From assembly GCA_036340235.1 (NCBI GenBank), contig JAYYZE010000029.1:3008-67007 (forward strand): 64,000 nucleotides of DNA, read 5' to 3'. The notes below the pieces were generated by a model. That model made no database searches. It had not been told where the DNA came from and saw only the letters and a list, made by a program, of their open reading frames with translations. The stretch comes from GCA-2862585 sp036340235 (GTDB taxonomy: Bacteria > Bacteroidota > Bacteroidia > Flavobacteriales > UBA7312). The position numbers and the translations under genes are program-made. Numbering within the stretch: position 1 is the stretch's first letter; every line of letters begins with the position of its first letter. Positions 52,487-61,125 of the stretch are shown in pieces.

Positions 52487-53426
52487 TATTATTATCGTTT
52501 TGTTTATAAGCCTTTATTATTTTTCGTACTAACTCATGTCTTATCACGTCTTTATCGTCTAGTTTTATAATCTCAATGCCCTTGACTCCTTTCAAAACTG
52601 CCAAGGCGTGCAACAAGCCGGACGGTTGTTTATTTGGAAGATCAACCTGTGTTTTATCTCCTGTAATAATAAATTTAGCAGATTTACCCATTCTTGTCAA
52701 AAACATTTTCATTTGCTGTCGCGTAGCATTTTGAGATTCATCCAATATAACAAATGCCTTATCAAGGGTGCGCCCTCTCATGAACGCTAGCGGAGCTATT
52801 TCAATGACTTTATTTTCTATGTGTTCTTTGAGTTTTTCAGCTGGTATCATATCCCTTAGAGCATCATACAATGGCTGTAAATACGGATCAATTTTTTCTT
52901 TTAAATCGCCTGGCAAAAATCCTAAATTCTCTCCAGCCTCTACGGCAGGTCTAGATAGTATAATACGCTTTACCTCCTTGTTTTTGAGCGCTTTCACTGC
53001 AATAGCTACAGCAGTGTATGTTTTACCTGTGCCGGCAGGACCCACTGCGAATAACATGTCGTTTTTTAGTGCAGCATCTACCATTTTACGTTGATTGGCT
53101 GTTTGTGCTTTGATACTTTTTCCACTTGTACCATGCACTAACACATCATCATTTCCTTCCAAAACAAGCTTATGATTAAGTATAATTCGTTCGATGTTAC
53201 TATTTGTAAGACGTTGATATTTGATAAAATGGGCAAGCATGTTTTTAAACTTTAATTCGAAATTGTCAATATCAGCATTCTCTCCTATCACTTTAAGAGA
53301 ATTTCCACGTGCAACAACTTTTATTTTCGTAAAAAAACTTAATATAAAAGCAAGCTTTTTATTATTGGTACCATAAATATCAATGGGGTTGACGCCACCT
53401 AATTCAATTACTTTTTCGCCCATCAA
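52479..53426 (-). CDS. phoH: PhoH-like protein
   Basis: The 315-residue protein is a PhoH/RNA-helicase-like ATPase with Walker A FAVGPAGTGKTYTAVAIA and Walker B DKAFVILDESQNATRQQMK, plus an N-terminal KH-like region. Its role in RNA or phosphate metabolism is not settled. It starts MMGEKVIELG; the second Met would also do. It has a promoter box at 53470-53477. Confidence 0.93.
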   Translation of the reverse strand: MMGEKVIELGGVNPIDIYGTNNKKLAFILSFFTKIKVVARGNSLKVIGENADIDNFELKFKNMLAHFIKYQRLTNSNIERIILNHKLVLEGNDDVLVHGTSGKSIKAQTANQRKMVDAALKNDMLFAVGPAGTGKTYTAVAIAVKALKNKEVKRIILSRPAVEAGENLGFLPGDLKEKIDPYLQPLYDALRDMIPAEKLKEHIENKVIEIAPLAFMRGRTLDKAFVILDESQNATRQQMKMFLTRMGKSAKFIITGDKTQVDLPNKQPSGLLHALAVLKGVKGIEIIKLDDKDVIRHELVRKIIKAYKQNDNNNE

Positions 53427-53469
53427 TTTAAATTACGAATCATCAAAATATTACTTACTTTTGAGCTGA

Positions 53470-53477
53470 CAAAAATA
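53470..53477 (-). promoter_or_regulatory. -7 promoter box (TATTTTTG) for phoH-purC
   Basis: A perfect TAnnTTTG on the minus strand is 43 bp before the phoH ATG. A weaker 7/8 box (AACATTTG) for the divergent DUF62 gene lies close by. Confidence 0.45.
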
Positions 53478-53518
53478 ACAACATTTGCTAGATTTTTCAC
53501 TAATAATTCTTCAATTTT

Positions 53519-54307
53519 ATGTCAATCATTACACTCACAACTGATTTAGGTTTAACAGATCATTATGTAAGTGCTATAAAGGCCTCCATAATTAGGCAAC
53601 TTGACAATGTAAAAATAGTGGATATTAGTCACCAAATACCCACTTTCAACATAGCTAGTGCGGCCTTTGTTATGAAAAATGTTTACAAAGAATTTCCACC
53701 TAAAACAATACATATAATAGGTGTCAATGACATTGTCAATAGCGACAGGGGGCATCTTGTAGTTTATGCCGATGATCATTACTTTATTGCAGCCGATAAT
53801 GGTATTTTTTCATTGTTGCTGGATGTTAAACCAGATAAGATTATTCAAATTACTGAATCTCATGAGTCTGACAATGAAAACTTTCCAATGAAGGATGTCT
53901 TCGTTAAAGCAGCCTGTCACTTAGCACGTGGTGGAACCATGGAACTCATTGGGTCAATTAAAGAGGATTTTTTTGAAAAACGCTCCAAGCTAAGTGCCTC
54001 AAATGACAAAGACACAATTCGCGGAGCAATCACACATATTGATCACTACGGAAATGTCATTGTAAATATTGAAAAACGTTTATTTTTAGATGTTGCCAAA
54101 AACAGACGTTATACAATTCATTTTGGAAGAAATGAACATTATATTATTAATACGATTCAAAGAAAATTTAATGATGTGCCATTAGGCGATGCCGTGGCTT
54201 TATTTAACTCAACTGGACATTTGACTATTTCCATGAACATGGGAAATGCCGCCTCATTAATGGGGCTTGATATTAACGATACTATCCGTGTTGAATTTCA
54301 TGATTAA
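53519..54307 (+). CDS. SAM hydrolase/hydroxide adenosyltransferase (DUF62)
   Basis: The 262-residue protein resembles S-adenosyl-L-methionine hydroxide adenosyltransferases: ITLTTDLGLTDHYVSAIKAS at the N-terminus with the Asp that positions water, IIGVNDIVNSDRGHLVVYAD, FIAADNGIFSLLLD and the C-terminal domain (AITHIDHYGNVIVNIEK). It makes adenosine and methionine from SAM. It overlaps the next gene by 8 bp. Confidence 0.9.
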   Translation: MSIITLTTDLGLTDHYVSAIKASIIRQLDNVKIVDISHQIPTFNIASAAFVMKNVYKEFPPKTIHIIGVNDIVNSDRGHLVVYADDHYFIAADNGIFSLLLDVKPDKIIQITESHESDNENFPMKDVFVKAACHLARGGTMELIGSIKEDFFEKRSKLSASNDKDTIRGAITHIDHYGNVIVNIEKRLFLDVAKNRRYTIHFGRNEHYIINTIQRKFNDVPLGDAVALFNSTGHLTISMNMGNAASLMGLDINDTIRVEFHD

Positions 54308-54587
54308 ACGCATAGTTAAGCTAGAAATAGACCCCATGAAAAGAGACGAATTCATACGTCTTTTTGAAAAAATTAACAAACAAATTGTTGACTTTGATGG
54401 ATGTATCTCTGTTGATTTATTAGCAGACATTCATGCCAATCAAATTTTTCTCACTTACAGCACTTGGTTGTCCAAAAAGCACCTTGATAAATACCGAAAT
54501 TCAACATTTTTCAAAGAAAACTGGAAGAAAGTGAAGCCACTATTTGTTAACAAACCTCTCGCTTGGAGCGTGAGAGAGATTTTATAA
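54300..54587 (+). CDS. Antibiotic biosynthesis monooxygenase-fold protein
   Basis: This 95-residue protein (MIKRIVKLEIDPMKRDEFIR) has the pattern of a dimeric alpha-beta barrel of the ABM family: FDGCISVDLLADIHANQIFL then LTYSTWLSKKHLDKYRNSTF. No catalytic residues are obvious, and many ABM-fold proteins have unknown or non-oxygenase functions. It starts inside the end of the DUF62 gene (8-bp overlap). A longer frame from 54267 lies in that gene and is not used. Confidence 0.82.
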   Translation: MIKRIVKLEIDPMKRDEFIRLFEKINKQIVDFDGCISVDLLADIHANQIFLTYSTWLSKKHLDKYRNSTFFKENWKKVKPLFVNKPLAWSVREIL

Positions 54588-54596
54588 ATTTGTCAA

Positions 54597-55322
54597 ATGT
54601 TACCACTCATAAAAAAAGAAATCACTTCGTTTTTTAGTCATCCTTCAGGAACAATTATTATTTTGTCTTTTCTTTTTGCAAATGGCGGTTTAATGTGGTT
54701 ATACCCAAGCGATTTAAACATCATAGATTCTGGTTTCGCCCAAATGGATGGTCTTTTTACTCTATCTCCATTTCTTTTTGTAGTTTTTATTCCAGCATTG
54801 TGCATGCGCTTGTTTTCTGATGATTACAAAGATGGGACAATTGAAATCTTAAAAACCTTACCCATTTCTACACAAAAAATGGTGTTAGCAAAGTATCTTT
54901 CAGCTGTCGCAATTGTATTTTTTGCTATAGTCCCATCTATAATATATGTTGTTAGTATTTTCTTTTTATCAGATCCTTTAGGAAATATCGATATTGCTGG
55001 AACAATTAGCTCGTATCTTGGTCTTATTTTATTGTCTGCTATGTTTGTTTCTATAGGTCTTTTTGCATCATCTACAACAAGTAATCAAATAGTATCACTA
55101 TTAATTGCCATACTTATTTGTTCAATGTTTTATTTTGGGTTTGATCTTTTGGCAAGAGGATTTAGTCATGGTTTTGTTCAACTTTTTATTGAAAACATTG
55201 GTGCAGACTACCATTACCGTAGTCTAAGCAAAGGTGTGATTGACAGTAGAGATATCATTTATTTCGTATCGCTTATTGTCATTTTTTTGCAATCTACTAT
55301 TTTTGTAATAAGAGAAAAATAA
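54597..55322 (+). CDS. gldF: Gliding motility ABC transporter permease GldF
   Basis: GldF is the membrane component of the GldAFG ABC transporter, tied to gliding motility in Flavobacterium. The 241-residue protein has six predicted membrane segments, including SGTIIILSFLFANGGLMWLY and FTLSPFLFVVFIPALCMRLF, and LLSAMFVSIGLFASSTTSNQ, matching ABC-2 type permeases. gldG follows with no gap. gldA, the ATPase, is not in the window. It is also part of general ABC-2 transport and not proof of gliding on its own. Confidence 0.9.
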   Translation: MLPLIKKEITSFFSHPSGTIIILSFLFANGGLMWLYPSDLNIIDSGFAQMDGLFTLSPFLFVVFIPALCMRLFSDDYKDGTIEILKTLPISTQKMVLAKYLSAVAIVFFAIVPSIIYVVSIFFLSDPLGNIDIAGTISSYLGLILLSAMFVSIGLFASSTTSNQIVSLLIAILICSMFYFGFDLLARGFSHGFVQLFIENIGADYHYRSLSKGVIDSRDIIYFVSLIVIFLQSTIFVIREK

Positions 55323-57047
55323 ATGAAAAAACACCATAAAAAGAATCTTTTCATAAATATATTACTGATTATTTCAATTAATTTAACCGCTTATTTCTTC
55401 TACTTTCGATTTGATTTAACTGAAGAGAAAAAATACTCCATAAATCCAACTACAAAGAAATTACTTACATCTTTAGATGACATCACCTACATCAAAGTAT
55501 ATTTAGATGGCGATTTGCCAGCTGGTTTTATCAGACTAAAAAACACTACTATAGATTTACTTGAAGAATACAGAAACCTAAGTCAGTTTATTGAATACGA
55601 ATTTATCAATCCGAATGAATTAAACACCGACACCGAAAAAAAACAGCTTTATAGAGAACTATCAGAAAACGGTTTAGAAGCTACCAATCTTCAAATCCAA
55701 GGTAAAAATAGTAATAGCGAACAACTTATTTTTCCAGGTGCAATAATTTTTTACAAAGGCAAAAGTATCTCTTTAAACCTTCTTCAAAACCAAATTGGTA
55801 CTGACCCTCAAACGGTATTGAATAACTCCATAGAAAATGCCGAATTCGAATTTACAAATGCTCTGTTCAAACTGACCAAAGATTACAAACCAAAAATTGC
55901 TTTTCTACAAGGACACAATGAACTTGACGAACTACAAACGGCCGATATACATCACTCTCTTGGGAATAATCGTGGCTCGTTGTCAGAATATTTTCAGGTA
56001 GAACACATCAACATTAGAGATTATGAAGTGTATTCAAATCAAGGCCCTTCTCTTGAAAAGCAATTAAATCGATTAAATCGATACAAAGCATTGATAATTG
56101 CTAAACCTAGTCGTTCGTTTTCTGAAGTGGACAAATTTTTAATTGATCAATTCATAATGAATGGTGGCAAAACATTGTGGTTAATTGATGGTGTCGTAAT
56201 GGATATGGACAGCTTAAAAGGTAAACGTTCATACACCATGGCCATTCCAAATGATTTGAATCTATCAGATATGTTGTTCAGATACGGTGTTCGAATAAAC
56301 TACGATTTGATAATGGATTTTCAATCTGATAAAATCCCCGTTGTGGTTGGCTATCAAGGCGATATACCGCAGCAACAGCTACTGCCTTGGCTCTATTCTC
56401 CCATTGTTATTCCCAAAAATAAGCATACTATTGTAAAAAACATTGACGGCATAAAGAGTATGTTTGCTAGCTCAATGGATACCATTCGTGTAGCCAATGT
56501 CAAAAAAACACCACTGCTTTTTTCATCTCCATACTCCAAACTCCCTAAAGCACCACACAGAGTAAGTTTAAATATTTTACAACAAGAACCCTCACTAGAT
56601 CAGTACAATAATGGTAAAATCCCCTTAGCTTATCTTCTCGAGGGAGAATTTGAATCAGTTTTTAAAAATAGACTTGCACCTTCAGGCGATAATTTTGCAG
56701 TAAAAACAAAGAGTAACAGTAACAAAATGATTGTAATTGGTGATGGTGACATTATTAAAAATCATGTCAATTCATCCAATCAAGCATATCCTTTAGGCTA
56801 CAACCATTATAGCAAAACTCAATATAACGGCAACAAACAGCTTATAATCAACGCATTAAATTACATGCTAGGAAATGAGGGATTGATAGATATTCGATCA
56901 AAAGAAATTAGCTTACGCTTATTGAATAAAAAAGAAGCTGTTGAAAACAAGTTAAGATGGCAATTGATAAATCTTATCATTCCTATTTTTTTAGTCAGTT
57001 TATCAATTACATTGATTTTACAAATTAGAAAACGAAAATTTGGATGA
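55323..57047 (+). CDS. gldG: Gliding motility-associated ABC transporter substrate-binding protein GldG
   Basis: GldG works with GldF and GldA. The 574-residue protein has a short cytoplasmic start, one N-terminal membrane helix (LFINILLIISINLTAYFFYF), a large periplasmic region (LTEEKKYSINPTTKKLLTSL) with the ABC_transp_aux domain (IAFLQGHNELDEL), and a C-terminal membrane helix (LINLIIPIFLVSLSITLIL). It starts directly after gldF and overlaps the next gene by ATGA. Confidence 0.92.
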   Translation: MKKHHKKNLFINILLIISINLTAYFFYFRFDLTEEKKYSINPTTKKLLTSLDDITYIKVYLDGDLPAGFIRLKNTTIDLLEEYRNLSQFIEYEFINPNELNTDTEKKQLYRELSENGLEATNLQIQGKNSNSEQLIFPGAIIFYKGKSISLNLLQNQIGTDPQTVLNNSIENAEFEFTNALFKLTKDYKPKIAFLQGHNELDELQTADIHHSLGNNRGSLSEYFQVEHINIRDYEVYSNQGPSLEKQLNRLNRYKALIIAKPSRSFSEVDKFLIDQFIMNGGKTLWLIDGVVMDMDSLKGKRSYTMAIPNDLNLSDMLFRYGVRINYDLIMDFQSDKIPVVVGYQGDIPQQQLLPWLYSPIVIPKNKHTIVKNIDGIKSMFASSMDTIRVANVKKTPLLFSSPYSKLPKAPHRVSLNILQQEPSLDQYNNGKIPLAYLLEGEFESVFKNRLAPSGDNFAVKTKSNSNKMIVIGDGDIIKNHVNSSNQAYPLGYNHYSKTQYNGNKQLIINALNYMLGNEGLIDIRSKEISLRLLNKKEAVENKLRWQLINLIIPIFLVSLSITLILQIRKRKFG

Positions 57048-58042
57048 AAAAATTAGCCTTATTCTTTGGTTTTTTATTACTAATCTTCATTGCCACAAGG
57101 TATCAATCTAAAAAAAACACTTTTGACCAGGCATTAAGTGATTTTTCTGTGGAAGACACAGCCTCCATTACCAAAGTATTTTTTGCTGATAAATACAACC
57201 ATACGGTTACTCTTAACAAAGTTAAAAGCGAATGGCTAGTGGAAGAAAAGTATCCCATACGAAAAGACGCTTTGAAATACCTGTTAAGTACAATCAAAAA
57301 CTTAAGGGTAAAACATCCTGTAAGTAATAGTTTACATGATAAAATCGTAAAGAACTTGGCCACCTCATCAGTCAAAGTAGAAATATTTACTAAAAACGAA
57401 AAAGAAGCATTTAAAACCTACTTCGTGGGTGGCGAGTCGAAGGACATGATTGGCAGCTACATGCTTATGGAAAATTCGAACAGGGCATTTGTTGTGTACT
57501 TACCTGGCTTTAATGGTTTTTTAGCACCCCGCTACAATATAGACGGCACCGTCATAAGTTCTGATTTGTGGCGAGATAGAACAATATTTAGTATTTCCAA
57601 TAACGAGCTAAAATCCGTCAAGGTTATCAATCATGAAGATTCACTGTCATCCTTTCGAATAGAACGTGTGGCCAATCAATTTTTTCTTACAAAGAACAAT
57701 GAAACAAAAAGCATCTCTGCCAAAAATGGAGTCAAATATTTCAATCTTTTCAAGCAAGTAAACTGTGAGGGCTTCATGAATGATTTTTCGCTCAAAGACT
57801 CTATACTCAACTCAAAACCATTTTACACCATTGAAGTTCAAAAAATCGATAATCAATCAGTTATTTTAAAATGTTATCACAAAGAACTTGACCGCATCAA
57901 CTACAAAGAACTCAACGATAAAGAAGAAACCTATGATACCGACAGACTATACGCTCAATTGAATGACGATTTCATTTTGATACAGTTCTATGTATTTGAC
58001 AAAATCCTATTGAGAGCACCGAATTTTAGTGTTGAAAAGTAG
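57044..58042 (+). CDS. DUF4340-like membrane-anchored protein
   Basis: The 332-residue protein has an N-terminal membrane helix (MKKLALFFGFLLLIFIA) and an extracytoplasmic region similar to DUF4340 proteins that accompany gldG-type ABC transporters (VNLNKVKSEWL-like strand, then WLVEEKYPIRKDALKYLLST). Its role with GldFG is inferred from the ATGA overlap with gldG. It lies 72 bp before dnaN. Confidence 0.82.
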   Translation: MKKLALFFGFLLLIFIATRYQSKKNTFDQALSDFSVEDTASITKVFFADKYNHTVTLNKVKSEWLVEEKYPIRKDALKYLLSTIKNLRVKHPVSNSLHDKIVKNLATSSVKVEIFTKNEKEAFKTYFVGGESKDMIGSYMLMENSNRAFVVYLPGFNGFLAPRYNIDGTVISSDLWRDRTIFSISNNELKSVKVINHEDSLSSFRIERVANQFFLTKNNETKSISAKNGVKYFNLFKQVNCEGFMNDFSLKDSILNSKPFYTIEVQKIDNQSVILKCYHKELDRINYKELNDKEETYDTDRLYAQLNDDFILIQFYVFDKILLRAPNFSVEK

Positions 58043-58056
58043 TTAATAATTTACCC

Positions 58057-58085
58057 TTGCCAAGAAAGGAAATCAATTATATTTG
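58057..58085 (+). promoter_or_regulatory. Complete promoter (TTG-N18-TATATTTG) for dnaN
   Basis: TTG (58057-58059) and TATATTTG (58078-58085) are 18 bp apart. The ATG at 58115 is 29 bp after the box. Confidence 0.65.
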
Positions 58086-58114
58086 CTCTCTTTAATGTTT
58101 TTTAAACACTGAAT

Positions 58115-59236
58115 ATGAAGTTTATTGTTTCAAGCGCCCAGCTGTTAAAACACTTACAAAGCATTAGTGGCGTATTAAATACCACCAACACCCTTCCGAT
58201 TTTAGATAATTTTCTTTTTGAAATTTCTGATAATACACTTACTATTTCTGCTTCAGATCTAGAAACAACAATGAAGACAAAGGTAAAGAACGCACAAGCC
58301 GATAACGACGGTCACATAGCAATACCTGCGAAACTTCTCATTGACACCCTTAAAACATTTTCCGATCAACCACTCACTTTTTTGATTGACGAATCGTCAT
58401 ATGGCATTGAAATAAGCTCTGAAAATGGCAAGTTCAAACTTGCTGGCCAAAATGGTGCTGAGTTTCCAAGCTTACCATCTATGGATTCTTCGTCCCAAAC
58501 AAGTATGCCTTCCCATGTGCTTTCATCGGCCATCAACAAGACTCTTTTTGCAACTGGAAATGATGAATTAAGACCTATCATGTCAGGTGTGTTTTGTGAA
58601 CTTTCTTCAGACGGATGTACTTTTGTTGCTACTGATGCCCATAAGCTTGTCAAATACAAGAGAGTCGATACAAAAGCTGAACAAACCGTATCTTTTATAT
58701 TGCCAAAAAAACCATTAACCCTTCTAAAAAACACTTTACTAAGTGAAGGACAAGTAATTATTGAATACAACGAAACCAATGCTTACTTCAAATTTGATGA
58801 TATTGAACTTGTTTGTAGGCTGATTGATGGAAAATATCCTAACTATGAAGCAGTTATTCCCAAAGAAAACCCTAACGTGTTGACCATTGACAGAATTGAG
58901 TTTTACAATTCCATTCGTAGAGTGGGTATTTTTGCTAGTAAATCGACTCATCAAATTCGCTTAAAAATCGCGGGTTCTGAATTACAAATTTCATCTGAAG
59001 ATTTAGACTTTTCAAACGAAGCATTTGAACGCTTGAACTGTCAGTATGCTGGAGAGGATATTGAAATAGGCTTCAACTCCCGTTTCCTATTAGAGATGAT
59101 AAGTAATCTTGAGTCAGAACAAGTCAATTTGGAAATGAGTTCCTCTAACAGGGCTGGTATAATTATTCCACAAGATGGTGTAGAGGAAAATGAAGAAATT
59201 CTCATGCTAGTCATGCCAGTAATGTTAAATCAATAA
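58115..59236 (+). CDS. dnaN: DNA polymerase III subunit beta (sliding clamp)
   Basis: The 373-residue protein is the ring-shaped clamp that holds polymerase III on DNA. It starts MKFIVSSAQLLKHLQSISGV, has the repeated three-domain layout (DNFLFEISDNTLTISASDLE; FVATDAHKLVKYKR; LEMSSSNRAGIIIPQ) and ends EEILMLVMPVML, the conserved C-terminus. Its neighbours here are gliding genes rather than dnaA. Confidence 0.97.
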   Translation: MKFIVSSAQLLKHLQSISGVLNTTNTLPILDNFLFEISDNTLTISASDLETTMKTKVKNAQADNDGHIAIPAKLLIDTLKTFSDQPLTFLIDESSYGIEISSENGKFKLAGQNGAEFPSLPSMDSSSQTSMPSHVLSSAINKTLFATGNDELRPIMSGVFCELSSDGCTFVATDAHKLVKYKRVDTKAEQTVSFILPKKPLTLLKNTLLSEGQVIIEYNETNAYFKFDDIELVCRLIDGKYPNYEAVIPKENPNVLTIDRIEFYNSIRRVGIFASKSTHQIRLKIAGSELQISSEDLDFSNEAFERLNCQYAGEDIEIGFNSRFLLEMISNLESEQVNLEMSSSNRAGIIIPQDGVEENEEILMLVMPVMLNQ

Positions 59237-59244
59237 TTCTTAAC

Positions 59245-59252
59245 TATATTAG
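59245..59252 (+). promoter_or_regulatory. TATATTAG box upstream of the outer-membrane barrel gene
   Basis: TATATTAG followed by CCAAAAAATAC lies 17 bp before the ATG at 59270, resembling the ettA-like gene's GATATTAG and the START gene's TATATTAG. Confidence 0.3.
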
Positions 59253-59269
59253 CCAAAAAATACAGTAGT

Positions 59270-60157
59270 ATGAAAAAGATCATTCTTTTAATGCTGATTA
59301 CCTACAGCACTCAAGTTTATTCTCAATTTGATAAAGGCCAATGGTACATTGGTGCCTCAACTAACAACATTAGCTTTAGTTCAAGTAGTAATTCTGAAAA
59401 CAAATTAGATGTTGTCTTTACAGGATTTAGCGATACCCTAGTCAACGAAACCGACAGCTTAAATCTAGCTTTTCTCTTTCCTTATTCCTACCAACTCGAT
59501 CAAGATAAGCTGACCGAAGTCAATATAAATCTGAAAGGGGGTTATTTTATAGCAGATCAATTCATGTTAGGAATAGGTTTTGGGTTTGAAAATGAATCTA
59601 GCGTATTTAAAACCAATGCCGATTCAAAGTTAGAAAACGCTAGTTTAGCTGATAGTTTGATGGGTCTATGGTTTGAGGATTTACCAAACGTAAGTGAATA
59701 TGGGCTTAACTACGAAAATCACTACAACGAGCTTTACTTCCTATTATATGCGTCAGCAGAGAACGACGTAACCATTTCCAAATCTATGATAAGTGTCGCC
59801 CCTTTCGCAAGGTATAACTTCAAACTTAGAAAAGGAAACGCTATTTATCTGGATGGTTCTTTTCGATATGCATTCGGTAACGAGGAAGCAAAGTCTGCAC
59901 TCAGCTCAATATCAACAACTACTGATTACACCGCAACTACCATTAACTTTGGTTTAGGCTTCTGTGCTTTTTTAGCTGGAAATTTCACTCTAGAGCCTCA
60001 ACTAAACTACTATTTAAACAACACTGAGATTAGCACAACAGAGGAAACGCCCCACCCTATTTTGAGCTATGCTGATATGGGAGAAAGAGAAACAAAGCGA
60101 ATAACATCTGGTTCAGGTTTTAACTTTTCAGTTGGCTTTTCTTACTATTTTAAATAA
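59270..60157 (+). CDS. Outer membrane beta-barrel protein
   Basis: The 295-residue protein has a signal peptide (MKKIILLMLITYSTQVYSQ) and alternating aromatic/polar strands ending in SGSGFNFSVGFSYYFK, a typical C-terminal outer-membrane beta-signal with terminal Phe-Lys. Strands such as GAST, VNINLKGGYFIADQFMLGIG and TINFGLGFCAFLAGNFTLEP alternate as expected for a porin-like barrel. The function is unknown. Confidence 0.82.
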   Translation: MKKIILLMLITYSTQVYSQFDKGQWYIGASTNNISFSSSSNSENKLDVVFTGFSDTLVNETDSLNLAFLFPYSYQLDQDKLTEVNINLKGGYFIADQFMLGIGFGFENESSVFKTNADSKLENASLADSLMGLWFEDLPNVSEYGLNYENHYNELYFLLYASAENDVTISKSMISVAPFARYNFKLRKGNAIYLDGSFRYAFGNEEAKSALSSISTTTDYTATTINFGLGFCAFLAGNFTLEPQLNYYLNNTEISTTEETPHPILSYADMGERETKRITSGSGFNFSVGFSYYFK

Positions 60158-60158
60158 A

Positions 60159-60404
60159 CTAGTTTACCTGCCATTGGCTCATATCAAGTTGGCCCGAATC
60201 TATACATGCAGAATACCTTCTCTTATCAGCATTAACTGAAAATGTTTCCAGCAAATCAATGTGCCTTAGGAAAAAGTCATTCATACTTTAAGGCAGAATA
60301 AACACCGCCATTTTATGTATTTTCTTATGAGCAAAAAAAAACCAATTACCTATGGCACTTAAGATATATAAAACAAAGATTGGTATGAGTAGTTTTTTAG
60401 ACAT
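60159..60404 (-). pseudogene. Small membrane-protein gene interrupted by an in-frame stop
   Basis: An ATG at 60404 overlaps the comB stop (ATGTCTAA) and encodes a hydrophobic segment (MSKKLLIPIFVLYILSAIGN) followed by WFFFAHKKIHKMAVFILP and a TAA at 60288-60290. The same frame then continues open from an ATG at 60284 to a TAG at 60159, reading MNDFFLRHIDLLETFSVNAD and KRRYSACIDSGQLDMSQWQV. Together this is an 82-codon frame with one internal stop. The protein-like composition of both halves suggests a single gene with a nonsense mutation, though two small overlapping ORFs cannot be ruled out. No family recognised. Confidence 0.5.
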
Positions 60405-61119
60405 ACAAGGGAATAAGTCGTCCATCTAAGTAAATAGGAACGACAGACGTTTTATTATGCTCAAGACAATAGTAAACGTCCTTGTCTATTCCAAGATGCT
60501 GAAGGCGTCTTCTGTGCTGAGAATTCGATAAGAAATTGTACAAATTATCTTTGGAATTTTCGTAGAGCAATAAGGCGTTTATCGTGGAGTCGTTTTCGTA
60601 ATAAAATTGTTTAGTTTTCATCAAGCTGTCTGTTAAAGCACCTGCAAAAATGGTATCTTCTAAACAAAAGTCATCTCTCCAACCTGCACAAAGTATAATC
60701 ACATCTCTCTGTTTAATTTTAAGAAAATCGGTAATGGCCTTAATGTTCAAAAATGAGCCTATCACTACCTCGTGATTATCTTTGGCAATATTAATGGCTT
60801 TAGTACCATTTGTGGTGGTAAGAACCAGTGTTTTTCCATTAAAATCGATTGTTCGATAGTTTGTAGGCGAATTTCCTATGTCAAAACCACTTACAATACT
60901 ACCGTTTCGCTCAGCAGCCAACAAATGATTTTTTTTTCCTTTGTAATCTAAGGCATCTTCAATCATAGAGACAGGCACTATGGATTGAACACCTAAATCA
61001 AATGCAGTGCATATAGCCGATGTGGCTCTTAAAACATCTACCACTACCACTATGCTATTCTTATCCGAATAAACCGGAAAAAGAGATGGTGAAAGACAGA
61101 CTTTTATGTTAAACTTCAT
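60397..61119 (-). CDS. comB: 2-phosphosulfolactate phosphatase (ComB family)
   Basis: ComB hydrolyses 2-phosphosulfolactate to sulfolactate, a step in coenzyme M synthesis of archaea and, in bacteria, in sulfonate metabolism. The 240-residue protein has VVDVLRATSAICTAFDLGVQ, FDIGNSPTNY, LVLTTTNGTKAI and CLEDTIFAGALTD, all typical of the family. No comA partner is nearby. It is the second-to-last gene of the unit with gcvT and the antiporter and overlaps the small gene above by 8 bp. Confidence 0.9.
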   Translation of the reverse strand: MKFNIKVCLSPSLFPVYSDKNSIVVVVDVLRATSAICTAFDLGVQSIVPVSMIEDALDYKGKKNHLLAAERNGSIVSGFDIGNSPTNYRTIDFNGKTLVLTTTNGTKAINIAKDNHEVVIGSFLNIKAITDFLKIKQRDVIILCAGWRDDFCLEDTIFAGALTDSLMKTKQFYYENDSTINALLLYENSKDNLYNFLSNSQHRRRLQHLGIDKDVYYCLEHNKTSVVPIYLDGRLIPLYV

Positions 61120-61125
61120 GCTTTG

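Noticed and set aside
54597..58042. gldF/gldG as proof that the organism glides
   Set aside because: These ABC genes are widely kept in Bacteroidota that do not glide, and the other gliding genes (gldB, gldD, gldK-N) are not in the window.
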